This document shows positions 12,301 through 27,300 of a DNA stretch of 64,000 nucleotides, in pieces. A program made the position numbers and the translations under genes. The DNA comes from Membranipora membranacea. Taxonomy: Eukaryota > Bryozoa > Gymnolaemata > Cheilostomatida > Membraniporidae. The notes beneath the pieces were generated by a model that worked only from the letters and a program-made list of their open reading frames with translations, ran no database searches and was not told the DNA's origin. The stretch covers positions 23,906,283 to 23,970,282 of the forward strand of contig OU612066.1 of NCBI GenBank assembly GCA_914767715.1, in the 5' to 3' direction. Position 1 is the stretch's first letter; every line of letters starts with the position of its first letter.

Positions 12301-15300
12301 AACTGGTCAGTGTTTCATATTATTCCGACAGACTTTGTATTTTTTCACGCTGCCGTATGACATGTTTTTTCAGTGCAAAAGTCAGCCTCGTTAAATCGGA
12401 CGCTGACAGAGAACGGATAACTGCAGAGACAAACGGATTTCATATTTGAAACGAGCGAGAGTTGCTTCTGCTTTTGAGGTAAGTTTGAAGCAAATCTATT
12501 TTTTAATCCGAGCGAAAAAAAAGCATGATACCCACCCTTGGTATATTTTTCAATTTTTTAAGTCAGCGTTATTACCCCTCCAGCTTGTCTCAGGATCTTT
12601 ATATTCTGCAGTTTGAATAAGGTCAATGGGGGCTCTAACTGGTCAGTGTTTCATATTATTCCGACAGACTTTGTATTTTTTCACGCTGCCGTATGACATG
12701 TTTTTTCAGTGCAAAAGTCAGCCTCGTTAAATCGGACGCTGACAGAGAACGGATAACTGCAGAGACAAACGGATTTCATATTTGAAACGAGCGAGAGTTG
12801 CTTCTGCTTTTGAGGTAAGTTTGAAGCAAATCTATTTTTTAATCCGAGCGAAAAAAAAGCATGATACCCACCCTTGGTATATTTTTCAATTTTTTAAGTC
12901 AGCGTTATTACCCCTCCAGCTTGTCTCAGGATCTTTATATTCTGCAGTTTGAATAAGGTCAATGGGGGCTCTAACTGGTCAGTGTTTCATATTATTCCGA
13001 CAGACTTTGTATTTTTTCACGCTGCCGTATGACATGTTTTTTCAGTGCAAAAGTCAGCCTCGTTAAATCGGACGCTGACAGAGAACGGATAACTGCAGAG
13101 ACAAACGGATTTCATATTTGAAACGAGCGAGAGTTGCTTCTGCTTTTGAGGTAAGTTTGAAGCAAATCTATTTTTTAATCCGAGCGAAAAAAAAGCATGA
13201 TACCCACCCTTGGTATATTTTTCAATTTTTTAAGTCAGCGTTATTACCCCTCCAGCTTGTCTCAGGATCTTTATATTCTGCAGTTTGAATAAGGTCAATG
13301 GGGGCTCTAACTGGTCAGTGTTTCATATTATTCCGACAGACTTTGTATTTTTTCACGCTGCCGTATGACATGTTTTTTCAGTGCAAAAGTCAGCCTCGTT
13401 AAATCGGACGCTGACAGAGAACGGATAACTGCAGAGACAAACGGATTTCATATTTGAAACGAGCGAGAGTTGCTTCTGCTTTTGAGGTAAGTTTGAAGCA
13501 AATCTATTTTTTAATCCGAGCGAAAAAAAAGCATGATACCCACCCTTGGTATATTTTTCAATTTTTTAAGTCAGCGTTATTACCCCTCCAGCTTGTCTCA
13601 GGATCTTTATATTCTGCAGTTTGAATAAGGTCAATGGGGGCTCTAACTGGTCAGTGTTTCATATTATTCCGACAGACTTTGTATTTTTTCACGCTGCCGT
13701 ATGACATGTTTTTTCAGTGCAAAAGTCAGCCTCGTTAAATCGGACGCTGACAGAGAACGGATAACTGCAGAGACAAACGGATTTCATATTTGAAACGAGC
13801 GAGAGTTGCTTCTGCTTTTGAGGTAAGTTTGAAGCAAATCTATTTTTTAATCCGAGCGAAAAAAAAGCATGATACCCACCCTTGGTATATTTTTCAATTT
13901 TTTAAGTCAGCGTTATTACCCCTCCAGCTTGTCTCAGGATCTTTATATTCTGCAGTTTGAATAAGGTCAATGGGGGCTCTAACTGGTCAGTGTTTCATAT
14001 TATTCCGACAGACTTTGTATTTTTTCACGCTGCCGTATGACATGTTTTTTCAGTGCAAAAGTCAGCCTCGTTAAATCGGACGCTGACAGAGAACGGATAA
14101 CTGCAGAGACAAACGGATTTCATATTTGAAACGAGCGAGAGTTGCTTCTGCTTTTGAGGTAAGTTTGAAGCAAATCTATTTTTTAATCCGAGCGAAAAAA
14201 AAGCATGATACCCACCCTTGGTATATTTTTCAATTTTTTAAGTCAGCGTTATTACCCCTCCAGCTTGTCTCAGGATCTTTATATTCTGCAGTTTGAATAA
14301 GGTCAATGGGGGCTCTAACTGGTCAGTGTTTCATATTATTCCGACAGACTTTGTATTTTTTCACGCTGCCGTATGACATGTTTTTTCAGTGCAAAAGTCA
14401 GCCTCGTTAAATCGGACGCTGACAGAGAACGGATAACTGCAGAGACAAACGGATTTCATATTTGAAACGAGCGAGAGTTGCTTCTGCTTTTGAGGTAAGT
14501 TTGAAGCAAATCTATTTTTTAATCCGAGCGAAAAAAAAGCATGATACCCACCCTTGGTATATTTTTCAATTTTTTAAGTCAGCGTTATTACCCCTCCAGC
14601 TTGTCTCAGGATCTTTATATTCTGCAGTTTGAATAAGGTCAATGGGGGCTCTAACTGGTCAGTGTTTCATATTATTCCGACAGACTTTGTATTTTTTCAC
14701 GCTGCCGTATGACATGTTTTTTCAGTGCAAAAGTCAGCCTCGTTAAATCGGACGCTGACAGAGAACGGATAACTGCAGAGACAAACGGATTTCATATTTG
14801 AAACGAGCGAGAGTTGCTTCTGCTTTTGAGGTAAGTTTGAAGCAAATCTATTTTTTAATCCGAGCGAAAAAAAAGCATGATACCCACCCTTGGTATATTT
14901 TTCAATTTTTTAAGTCAGCGTTATTACCCCTCCAGCTTGTCTCAGGATCTTTATATTCTGCAGTTTGAATAAGGTCAATGGGGGCTCTAACTGGTCAGTG
15001 TTTCATATTATTCCGACAGACTTTGTATTTTTTCACGCTGCCGTATGACATGTTTTTTCAGTGCAAAAGTCAGCCTCGTTAAATCGGACGCTGACAGAGA
15101 ACGGATAACTGCAGAGACAAACGGATTTCATATTTGAAACGAGCGAGAGTTGCTTCTGCTTTTGAGGTAAGTTTGAAGCAAATCTATTTTTTAATCCGAG
15201 CGAAAAAAAAGCATGATACCCACCCTTGGTATATTTTTCAATTTTTTAAGTCAGCGTTATTACCCCTCCAGCTTGTCTCAGGATCTTTATATTCTGCAGT

Positions 15301-18300
15301 TTGAATAAGGTCAATGGGGGCTCTAACTGGTCAGTGTTTCATATTATTCCGACAGACTTTGTATTTTTTCACGCTGCCGTATGACATGTTTTTTCAGTGC
15401 AAAAGTCAGCCTCGTTAAATCGGACGCTGACAGAGAACGGATAACTGCAGAGACAAACGGATTTCATATTTGAAACGAGCGAGAGTTGCTTCTGCTTTTG
15501 AGGTAAGTTTGAAGCAAATCTATTTTTTAATCCGAGCGAAAAAAAAGCATGATACCCACCCTTGGTATATTTTTCAATTTTTTAAGTCAGCGTTATTACC
15601 CCTCAAGCTTGTCTCAGGATCTTTATATTCTGCAGTTTGAATAAGGTCAATGGGGGCTCTAACTGGTCAGTGTTTCATATTATTCCGACAGACTTTGTAT
15701 TTTTTCACGCTGCCGTATGACATGTTTTTTCAGTGCAAAAGTCAGCCTCGTTAAATCGGACGCTGACAGAGAACGGATAACTGCAGAGACAAACGGATTT
15801 CATATTTGAAACGAGCGAGAGTTGCTTCTGCTTTTGAGGTAAGTTTGAAGCAAATCTATTTTTTAATCCGAGCGAAAAAAAAGCATGATACCCACCCTTG
15901 GTATATTTTTCAATTTTTTAAGTCAGCGTTATTACCCCTCCAGCTTGTCTCAGGATCTTTATATTCTGCAGTTTGAATAAGGTCAATGGGGGCTCTAACT
16001 GGTCAGTGTTTCATATTATTCCGACAGACTTTGTATTTTTTCACGCTGCCGTATGACATGTTTTTTCAGTGCAAAAGTCAGCCTCGTTAAATCGGACGCT
16101 GACAGAGAACGGATAACTGCAGAGACAAACGGATTTCATATTTGAAACGAGCGAGAGTTGCTTCTGCTTTTGAGGTAAGTTTGAAGCAAATCTATTTTTT
16201 AATCCGAGCGAAAAAAAAGCATGATACCCACCCTTGGTATATTTTTCAATTTTTTAAGTCAGCGTTATTACCCCTCCAGCTTGTCTCAGGATCTTTATAT
16301 TCTGCAGTTTGAATAAGGTCAATGGGGGCTCTAACTGGTCAGTGTTTCATATTATTCCGACAGACTTTGTATTTTTTCACGCTGCCGTATGACATGTTTT
16401 TTCAGTGCAAAAGTCAGCCTCGTTAAATCGGATGCTGACAGAGAACGGATAACTGCAGAGACAAACGGATTTCATATTTGAAACGAGCGAGAGTTGCTTC
16501 TGCTTTTGAGGTAAGTTTGAAGCAAATCTATTTTTTAATCCGAGCGAAAAAAAAGCATGATACCCACCCTTGGTATATTTTTCAATTTTTTAAGTCAGCG
16601 TTATTACCCCTCCAGCTTGTCTCAGGATCTTTATATTCTGCAGATTGAATAAGGTCAATGGGGGCTCTAACTGGTCAGTGTTTCATATTATTCCGACAGA
16701 CTTTGTATTTTTTCACGCTGCCGTATGACATGTTTTTTCAGTGCAAAAGTCAGCCTCGTTAAATCGGACGCTGACAGAGAACGGATAACTGCAGAGACAA
16801 ACGGATTTCATATTTGAAACGAGCGAGAGTTGCTTCTGCTTTTGAGGTAAGTTTGAAGCAAATCTATTTTTTAATCCGAGCGAAAAAAAAGCATGATACC
16901 CACCCTTGGTATATTTTTCAATTTTTTAAGTCAGCGTTATTACCCCTCCAGCTTGTCTCAGGATCTTTATATTCTGCAGTTTGAATAAGGTCAATGGGGG
17001 CTCTAACTGGTCAGTGTTTCATATTATTCTGACAGACTTTGTATTTTTTCACGCTGCCGTATGACATGTTTTTTCAGTGCAAAAGTCAGCCTCGTTAAAT
17101 CGGACGCTGACAGAGAACGGATAACTGCAGAGACAAACGGATTTCATATTTGAAACGAGCGAGAGTTGCTTCTGCTTTTGAGGTAAGTTTGAAGCAAATC
17201 TATTTTTTAATCCGAGCGAAAAAAAAGCATGAAACCCACCCTTGGTATATTTTTCAATTTTTTAAGTCAGCGTTATTACCCCTCCAGCTTGTCTCAGGAT
17301 CTTTATATTCTGCAGTTTGAATAAGGTCAATGGGGGCTCTAACTGGTCAGTGTTTCATATTATTCCGACAGACTTTGTATTTTTTCACGCTGCCGTATGA
17401 CATGTTTTTTCAGTGCAAAAGTCAGCCTCGTTAAATCGGACGCTGACAGAAAACGGATAACTGCAGAGACAAACGGATTTCATATTTGAAACGAGCGAGA
17501 GTTGCTTCTGCTTTTGAGGTAAGTTTGAAGCAAATCTATTTTTTAATCCGAGCGAAAAAAAAGCATGATACCCACCCTTGGTATATTTTTCAATTTTTTA
17601 AGTCAGCGTTATTACCCCTCCAGCTTGTCTCAGGATCTTTATATTCTGCAGTTTGAATAAGGTCAATGGGGGCTCTAACTGGTCAGTGTTTCATATTATT
17701 CCGACAGACTTTGTATTTTTTCACGCTGCCGTATGACATGTTTTTTCAGTGCAAAAGTCAGCCTCGTTAAATCGGACGCTGACAGAGAACGGATAACTGC
17801 AGAGACAAACGGATTTCATATTTGAAACGAGCGAGAGTTGCTTCTGCTTTTGAGGTAAGTTTGAAGCAAATCTATTTTTTAATCCGAGCGAAAAAAAAAA
17901 GCATGATACCCACCCTTGGTATATTTTTCAATTTTTTAAGTCAGCGTTATTACCCCTCCAGCTTGTCTCAGGATCTTTATATTCTGCAGTTTGAATAAGG
18001 TCAATGGGGGCTCTAACTGGTCAGTGTTTCATATTAATCCGACAGACTTTGTATTTTTTCACGCTGCCGTATGACATGTTTTTTCAGTGCAAAAGTCAGC
18101 CTCGTTAAATCGGACGCTGACAGAGAACGGATAACTGCAGAGACAAACGGATTTCATATTTGAAACGAGCGAGAGTTGCTTCTGCTTTTGAGGTAAGTTT
18201 GAAGCAAATCTATTTTTTAATCCGAGCGAAAAAAAAGCATGATACCCACCCTTGGTATATTTTTCAATTTTTTAAGTCAGCGTTATTACCCCTCCAGCTT

Positions 18301-21300
18301 GTCTCAGGATCTTTATATTCTGCAGTTTGAATAAGGTCAATGGGGGCTCTAACTGGTCAGTGTTTCATATTATTCCGACAGACTTTGTATTTTTTCACGC
18401 TGCCGTATGACATGTTTTTTCAGTGCAAAAGTCAGCCTCGTTAAATCGGACGCTGACAGAGAACGGATAACTGCAGAGACAAACGGATTTCATATTTGAA
18501 ACGAGCGAGAGTTGCTTCTGCTTTTGAGGTAAGTTTAAAGCAAATCTATTTTTTAATCCGAGCGAAAAAAAAGCATGATACCCACCCTTGGTATATTTTT
18601 CAATTTTTTAAGTCAGCGTTATTACCCCTCCAGCTTGTCTCAGGATCTTTATATTCTGCAGTTTGAATAAGGTCAATGGGGGCTCTAACTGGTCAGTGTT
18701 TCATATTATTCCGACAGACTTTGTATTTTTTCACGCTGCCGTATGACATGTTTTTTCAGTGCAAAAGTCAGCCTCGTTAAATCGGACGCTGACAGAGAAC
18801 GGATAACTGCAGAGACAAACGGATTTCATATTTGAAACGAGCGAGAGTTGCTTCTGCTTTTGAGGTAAGTTTGAAGCAAATCTATTTTTTAATCCGAGCG
18901 AAAAAAAAGCATGATACCCACCCTTGGTATATTTTTCAATTTTTTAAGTCAGCGTTATTACCCCTCAAGCTTGTCTCAGGATCTTTATATTCTGCAGTTT
19001 GAATAAGGTCAATGGGGGCTCTAACTGGTCAGTGTTTCATATTATTCCGACAGACTTTGTATTTTTTCACGCTGCCGTATGACATGTTTTTTCAGTGCAA
19101 AAGTCAGCCTCGTTAAATCGGACGCTGACAGAGAACGGATAACTGCAGAGACAAACGGATTTCATATTTGAAACGAGCGAGAGTTGCTTCTGCTTTTGAG
19201 GTAAGTTTGAAGCAAATCTATTTTTTAATCCGAGCGAAAAAAAAGCATGATACCCACCCGTGGTATATTTTTCAATTTTTTAAGTCAGCGTTATTACCCC
19301 TCCAGCTTGTCTCAGGATCTTTATATTCTGCAGTTTGAATAAGGTCAATGGGGGCTCTAACTGGTCAGTGTTTCATATTATTCCGACAGACTTTGTATTT
19401 TTTCACGCTGCCGTATGACATGTTTTTTCAGTGCAAAAGTCAGCCTCGTTAAATCGGACGCTGACAGAGAACGGATAACTGCAGAGACAAACGGATTTCA
19501 TATTTGAAACGAGCGAGAGTTGCTTCTGCTTTTGAGGTAAGTTTGAAGCAAATCTATTTTTTAATCCGAGCGAAAAAAAAGCATGATACCCACCCTTGGT
19601 ATATTTTTCAATTTTTTAAGTCAGCGTTATTACCCCTCCAGCTTGTCTCAGGATCTTTATATTCTGCAGTTTGAATAAGGTCAATGGGGGCTCTAACTGG
19701 TCAGTGTTTCATATTATTCCGATAGACTTTGTATTTTTTCACGCTGCCGTATGACATGTTTTTTCAGTGCAAAAGTCAGCCTCGTTAAATCGGACGCTGA
19801 CAGAGAACGGATAACTGCAGAGACAAACGGATTTCATATTTGAAACGAGCGAGAGTTGCTTCTGCTTTTGAGGTAAGTTTGAAGCAAATCTATTTTTTAA
19901 TCCGAGCGAAAAAAAAGCATGATACCCACCCTTGGTATATTTTTCAATTTTTTAAGTCAGCGTTATTACCCCTCCAGCTTGTCTCAGGATCTATATATTC
20001 TGCAGTTTGAATAAGGTCAATGGGGGCTCTAACTGGTCAGTGTTTCATATTATTCCGACAGACTTTGTATTTTTTCACGCTGCCGTATGACATGTTTTTT
20101 CAGTGCAAAAGTCAGCCTCGTTAAATCGGACGCTGACAGAGAACGGATAACTGCAGAGACAAACGGATTTCATATTTGAAACGAGCGAGAGTTGCTTCTG
20201 CTTTTGAGGTAAGTTTGAAGCAAATCTATTTTTTAATCCGAGCGAAAAAAAAGCATGATACCCACCCTTGGTATATTTTTCAATTTTTTAAGTCAGCGTT
20301 ATTACCCCTCCAGCTTGTCTCAGGATCTTTATATTCTGCAGTTTGAATAAGGTCAATGGGGGCTCTAACTGGTCAGTGTTTCATATTATTCCGACAGACT
20401 TTGTATTTTTTCACGCTGCCGTATGACATGTTTTTTCAGTGCAAAAGTCAGCCTCGTTAAATCGGACGCTGACAGAGAACGGATAACTGCAGAGACAAAC
20501 GGATTTCATATTTGAAACGAGCGAGAGTTGCTTCTGCTTTTGAGGTAAGTTTGAAGCAAATCTATTTTTTAATCCGAGCGAAAAAAAAGCATGATACCCA
20601 CCCTTGGTATATTTTTCAATTTTTTAAGTCAGCGTTATTACCCCTCAAGCTTGTCTCAGGATCTTTATATTCTGCAGTTTGAATAAGGTCAATGGGGGCT
20701 CTAACTGGTCAGTGTTTCATATTATTCCGACAGACTTTGTATTTTTTCACGCTGCCGTATGACATGTTTTTTCAGTGCAAAAGTCAGCCTCGTTAAATCG
20801 GACGCTGACAGAGAACGGATAACTGCAGAGACAAACGGATTTCATATTTGAAACGAGCGAGAGTTGCTTCTGCTTTTGAGGTAAGTTTGAAGCAAATCTA
20901 TTTTTTAATCCGAGCGAAAAAAAAGCATGATACCCACCCTTGGTATATTTTTCAATTTTTTAAGTCAGCGTTATTACCCCTCCAGCTTGTCTCAGGATCT
21001 TTATATTCTGCAGTTTGAATAAGGTCAATGGGGGCTCTTTTTTTCTAACTGGTCAGTGTTTCATATTATTCCGACAGACTTTGTATTTTTTCACGCTGCC
21101 GTATGACATGTTTTTTCAGTGCAAAAGTCAGCCTCGTTAAATCGGACGCTGACAGAGAACGGATAACTGCAGAGACAAACGGATTTCATATTTGAAACGA
21201 GCGAGAGTTGCTTCTGCTTTTGAGGTAAGTTTGAAGCAAATCTATTTTTTAATCCGAGCGAAAAAAAAGCATGATACCCACCCTTGGTATATTTTTCAAT

Positions 21301-24300
21301 TTTTTAAGTCAGCGTTATTACCCCTCCAGCTTGTCTCAGGATCTTTATATTCTGCAGTTTGAATAAGGTCAATGGGGGCTCTAACTGGTCAGTGTTTCAT
21401 ATTATTCCGACAGACTTTGTATTTTTTCACGCTGCCGTATGACATGTTTTTTCAGTGCAAAAGTCAGCCTCGTTAAATCGGACGCTGACAGAGAACGGAT
21501 AACTGCAGAGACAAACGGATTTCATATTTGAAACGAGCGAGAGTTGCTTCTGCTTTTGAGGTAAGTTTGAAGCAAATCTATTTTTTAATCCGAGCGAAAA
21601 AAAAGCATGATACCCACCCTTGGTATATTTTTCAATTTTTTAAGTCAGCGTTATTACCCCTCAAGCTTGTCTCAGGATCTTTATATTCTGCAGTTTGAAT
21701 AAGGTCAATGGGGGCTCTAACTGGTCAGTGTTTCATATTATTCCGACAGACTTTGTATTTTTTCACGCTGCCGTATGACATGTTTTTTCAGTGCAAAAGT
21801 CAGCCTCGTTAAATCGGACGCTGACAGAGAACGGATAACTGCAGAGACAAACGGATTTCATATTTGAAACGAGCGAGAGTTGCTTCTGCTTTTGAGGTAA
21901 GTTTGAAGCAAATCTATTTTTTAATCCGAGCGAAAAAAAAGCATGATACCCACCCTTGGTATATTTTTCAATTTTTTAAGTCAGCGTTATTACCCCTCCA
22001 GCTTGTCTCAGGATCTTTATATTCTGCAGTTTGAATAAGGTCAATGGGGGCTCTAACTGGTCAGTGTTTCATATTATTCCGACAGACTTTGTATTTTTTC
22101 ACGCTGCCGTATGACATGTTTCTTCAGTGCAAAAGTCAGCCTCGTTAAATCGGACGCTGACAGAGAACGGATAACTGCAGAGACAAACGGATTTCATATT
22201 TGAAACGAGCGAGAGTTGCTTCTGCTTTTGAGGTAAGTTTGAAGCAAATCTATTTTTTAATCCGAGCGAAAAAAAAGCATGATACCCACCCTTGGTATAT
22301 TTTTCAATTTTTTAAGTCAGCGTTATTACCCCTCCAGCTTGTCTCAGGATCTTTATATTCTGCAGTTTGAATAAGGTCAATGGGGGCTCTAACTGGTCAG
22401 TGTTTCATATTATTCCGACAGACTTTGTATTTTTTCACGCTGCCGTATGACATGTTTTTTCAGTGCAAAAGTCAGCCTCGTTAAATCGGACGCTGACAGA
22501 GAACGGATAACTGCAGAGACAAACGGATTTCATATTTGAAACGAGCGAGAGTTGCTTCTGCTTTTGAGGTAAGTTTGAAGCAAATCTATTTTTTAATCCG
22601 AGCGAAAAAAAAGCATGATACCCACCCTTGGTATATTTTTCAATTTTTTAAGTCAGCGTTATTACCCCTCCAGCTTGTCTCAGGATCTTTATATTCTGCA
22701 GTTTGAATAAGGTCAATGGGGGCTCTAACTGGTCAGTGTTTCATATTATTCCGACAGACTTTGTATTTTTTCACGCTGCCGTATGACATGTTTTTTCAGT
22801 GCAAAAGTCAGCCTCGTTAAATCGGACGCTGACAGAGAACGGATAACTGCAGAGACAAACGGATTTCATATTTGAAACGAGCGAGAGTTGCTTCTGCTTT
22901 TGAGGTAAGTTTGAAGCAAATCTATTTTTTAATCCGAGCGAAAAAAAAGCATGATACCCACCCTTGGTATATTTTTCAATTTTTTAAGTCAGCGTTATTA
23001 CCCCTCAAGCTTGTCTCAGGATCTTTATATTCTGCAGTTTGAATAAGGTCAATGGGGGCTCTAACTGGTCAGTGTTTCATATTATTCCGACAGACTTTGT
23101 ATTTTTTCACGCTGCCGTATGACATGTTTTTTCAGTGCAAAAGTCAGCCTCGTTAAATCGGACGCTGACAGAGAACGGATAACTGCAGAGACAAACGGAT
23201 TTCATATTTGAAACGAGCGAGAGTTGCATCTGCTTTTGAGGTAAGTTTGAAGCAAATCTATTTTTTAATCCGAGCGAGAAAAAAGCATGATACCCACCCT
23301 TGGTATATTTTTCAATTTTTTAAGTCAGCGTTATTACCCCTCCAGCTTGTCTCAGGATCTTTATATTCTGCAGTTTGAATAAGGTCAATGGGGGCTCTAA
23401 CTGGTCAGTGTTTCATATTATTCCGACAGACTTTGTATTTTTTCACGCTGCCGTATGACATGTTTTTTCAGTGCAAAAGTCAGCCTCGTTAAATCGGACG
23501 CTGACAGAGAACGGATAACTGCAGAGACAAACGGATTTCATATTTGAAACGAGCGAGAGTTGCTTCTGCTTTTGAGGTAAGTTTGAAGCAAATCTATTTT
23601 TTAATCCGAGCGAAAAAAAAGCATGATACCCACCCTTGGTATATTTTTCAATTTTTTAAGTCAGCGTCATTACCCCTCCAGCTTGTCTCAGGATCTATAT
23701 ATTCTGCAGTTTGAATAAGGTCAATGGGGGCTCTAACTGGTCAGTGTTTCATATTATTCCGACAGACTTTGTATTTTTTCACGCTGCCGTATGACATGTT
23801 TTTTCAGTGCAAAAGTCAGCCTCGTTAAATCGGACGCTGACAGAGAACGGATAACTGCAGAGACAAACGGATTTCATATTTGAAACGAGCGAGAGTTGCT
23901 TCTGCTTTTGAGGTAAGTTTGAAGCAAATCTATTTTTTAATCCGAGCGAAAAAAAAGCATGATACCCACCCTTGGTATATTTTTCAATTTTTTAAGTCAG
24001 CGTTATTACCCCTCCAGCTTGTCTCAGGATCTTTATATTCTGCAGTTTGAATAAGGTCAATGGGGGCTCTAACTGGTCAGTGTTTCATATTATTCCGACA
24101 GACTTTGTATTTTTTCACGCTGCCGTATGACATGTTTTTTCAGTGCAAAAGTCAGCCTCGTTAAATCGGACGCTGACAGAGAACGGATAACTGCAGAGAC
24201 AAACGGATTTCATATTTGAAACGAGCGAGAGTTGCTTCTGCTTTTGAGGTAAGTTTGAAGCAAATCTATTTTTTAATCCGAGCGAAAAAAAAGCATGATA

Positions 24301-27300
24301 CCCACCCTTGGTATATTTTTCAATTTTTTAAGTCAGCGTTATTACCCCTCCAGCTTGTCTCAGGATCTTTATATTCTGCAGTTTGAATAAGGTCAATGGG
24401 GGCTCTAACTGGTCAGTGTTTCATATTATTCCGACAGACTTTGTATTTTTTCACGCTGCCGTATGACATGTTTTTTCAGTGCAAAAGTCAGCCTCGTTAA
24501 ATCGGACGCTGACAGAGAACGGATAACTGCAGAGACAAACGGATTTCATATTTGAAACAAGCGAGAGTTGCTTCTGCTTTTGAGGTAAGTTTGAAGCAAA
24601 TCTATTTTTAATCCGAGCGAAAAAAAAGCATGATACCCACCCTTGGTATATTTTTCAATTTTTTAAGTCAGCGTTATTACCCCTCCAGCTTGTCTCAGGA
24701 TCTTTATATTCTGCAGTTTGAATAAGGTCAATGGGGGCTCTAACTGGTCAGTGTTTCATATTATTCCGACAGACTTTGTATTTTTTCACGCTGCCGTATG
24801 ACATGTTTTTTCAGTGCAAAAGTCAGCCTCGTTATATCGGACGCTGACAGAGAACGGATAACTGCAGAGACAAACGGATTTCATATTTGAAACGAGCGAG
24901 AGTTGCTTCTGCTTTTGAGGTAAGTTTGAAGCAAATCTATTTTTTAATCCGAGCGAAAAAAAAGCATGATACCCACCCTTGGTATATTTTTCAATTTTTT
25001 AAGTCAGCGTTTTTACCCCTCCAGCTTGTCTCAGGATCTTTATATTCTGCAGTTTGAATAAGGTCAATGGGGGCTCTAACTGGTCAGTGTTTCATATTAT
25101 TCCGACAGACTTTGTATTTTTTCACGCTGCCGTATGACATGTTTTTTCAGTGCAAAAGTCAGCCTCGTTAAATCGGACGCTGACAGAGAACGGATAACTG
25201 CAGAGACAAACGGATTTCATATTTGAAACGAGCGAGAGTTGCTTCTGCTTTTGAGGTAAGTTTGAAGCAAATCTATTTTTTAATCCGAGCGAAAAAAAAG
25301 CATGATACCCACCCTTGGTATATTTTTCAATTTTTTAAGTCAGCGTTATTACCCCTCCAGCTTGTCTCAGGATCTTTATATTCTGCAGTTTGAATAAGGT
25401 CAATGGGGGCTCTAACTGGTCAGTGTTTCATATTATTCCGACAGACTTTGTATTTTTTCACGCTGCCGTATGACATGTTTTTTCAGTGCAAAAGTCAGCC
25501 TCGTTAAATCGGACGCTGACAGAGAACGGATAACTGCAGAGACAAACGGATTTCATATTTGAAACGAGCGAGAGTTGCTTCTGCTTTTGAGGTAAGTTTG
25601 AAGCAAATCTATTTTTTAATCCGAGCGAAAAAAAAGCATGATACCCACCCTTGGTATATTTTTCAATTTTTTAAGTCAGCGTTATTACCCCTCCAGCTTG
25701 TCTCAGGATCTTTATATTCTGCAGTTTGAATAAGGTCAATGGGGGCTCTAACTGGTCAGTGTTTCATATTATTCCGACAGACTTTGTATTTTTTCACGCT
25801 GCCGTATGACATGTTTTTTCAGTGCAAAAGTCAGCCTCGTTAAATCGGACGCTGACAGAGAACGGATAACTGCAGAGACAAACGGATTTCATATTTGAAA
25901 CGAGCGAGAGTTGCTTCTGCTTTTGAGGTAAGTTTGAAGCAAATCTATTTTTTAATCCGAGCGAAAAAAAAGCATGATACCCACCCTTGGTATATTTTTC
26001 AATTTTTTTAAGTCAGCGTTATTACCCCTCCAGCTTGTCTCAGGATCTTTATATTCTGCAGTTTGAATAAGGTCAATGGGGGCTCTAACTGGTCAGTGTT
26101 TCATATTATTCCGACAGACTTTGTATTTTTTCACGCTGCCGTATGACATGTTTTTTCAGTGCAAAAGTCAGCCTCGTTAAATCGGACGCTGACAGAGAAC
26201 GGATAACTGCAGAGACAAACGGATTTCATATTTGAAACGAGCGAGAGTTGCTTCTGCTTTTGAGGTAAGTTTGAAGCAAATCTATTTTTTAATCCGAGCG
26301 AAAAAAAAGCATGATACCCACCCTTGGTATATTTTTCAATTTTTTAAGTCAGCGTTATTACCCCTCCAGCTTGTCTCAGGATCTTTATATTCTGCAGTTT
26401 GAATAAGGTCAATGGGGGCTCTAACTGGTCAGTGTTTCATATTATTCCGACAGACTTTGTATTTTTTCACGCTGCCGTATGACATGTTTTTTCAGTGCAA
26501 AAGTCAGCCTCGTTAAATCGGACGCTGACAGAGAACGGATAACTGCAGAGACAAACGGATTTCATATTTGAAACGAGCGAGAGTTGCTTCTGCTTTTGAG
26601 GTAAGTTTGAAGCAAATCTATTTTTTAATCCGAGCGAATAAAAAGCATGATACCCACCCTTGGTATATTTTTCAATTTTTTAAGTCAGCGTTATTACCCC
26701 TCCAGCTTGTCTCAGGATCTTTATATTCTGCAGTTTGAATAAGGTCAATGGGGGCTCTAACTGGTCAGTGTTTCATATTATTCCGACAGACTTTGTATTT
26801 TTTCACGCTGCCGTATGACATGTTTTTTCAGTGCAAAAGTCAGCCTCGTTAAATCGGACGCTGACAGAGAACGGATAACTGCAGAGACAAACGGATTTCA
26901 TATTTGAAACGAGCGAGAGTTGCTTCTGCTTTTGAGGTAAGTTTGAAGCAAATCTATTTTTTAATCCGAGCGAAAAAAAGCATGATACCCACCCTTGGTA
27001 TATTTTTCAATTTTTTAAGTCAGCGTTATTACCCCTCAAGCTTGTCTCAGGATCTTTATATTCTGCAGTTTGAATAAGGTCAATGGGGGCTCTAACTGGT
27101 CAGTGTTTCATATTATTCCGACAGACTTTGTATTTTTTCACGCTGCCGTATGACATGTTTTTTCAGTGCAAAAGTCAGCCTCGTTAAATCGGACGCTGAC
27201 AGAGAACGGATAACTGCAGAGACAAACGGATTTCATATTTGAAACGAGCGAGAGTTGCTTCTGCTTTTGAGGTAAGTTTGAAGCAAATCTATTTTTTAAT

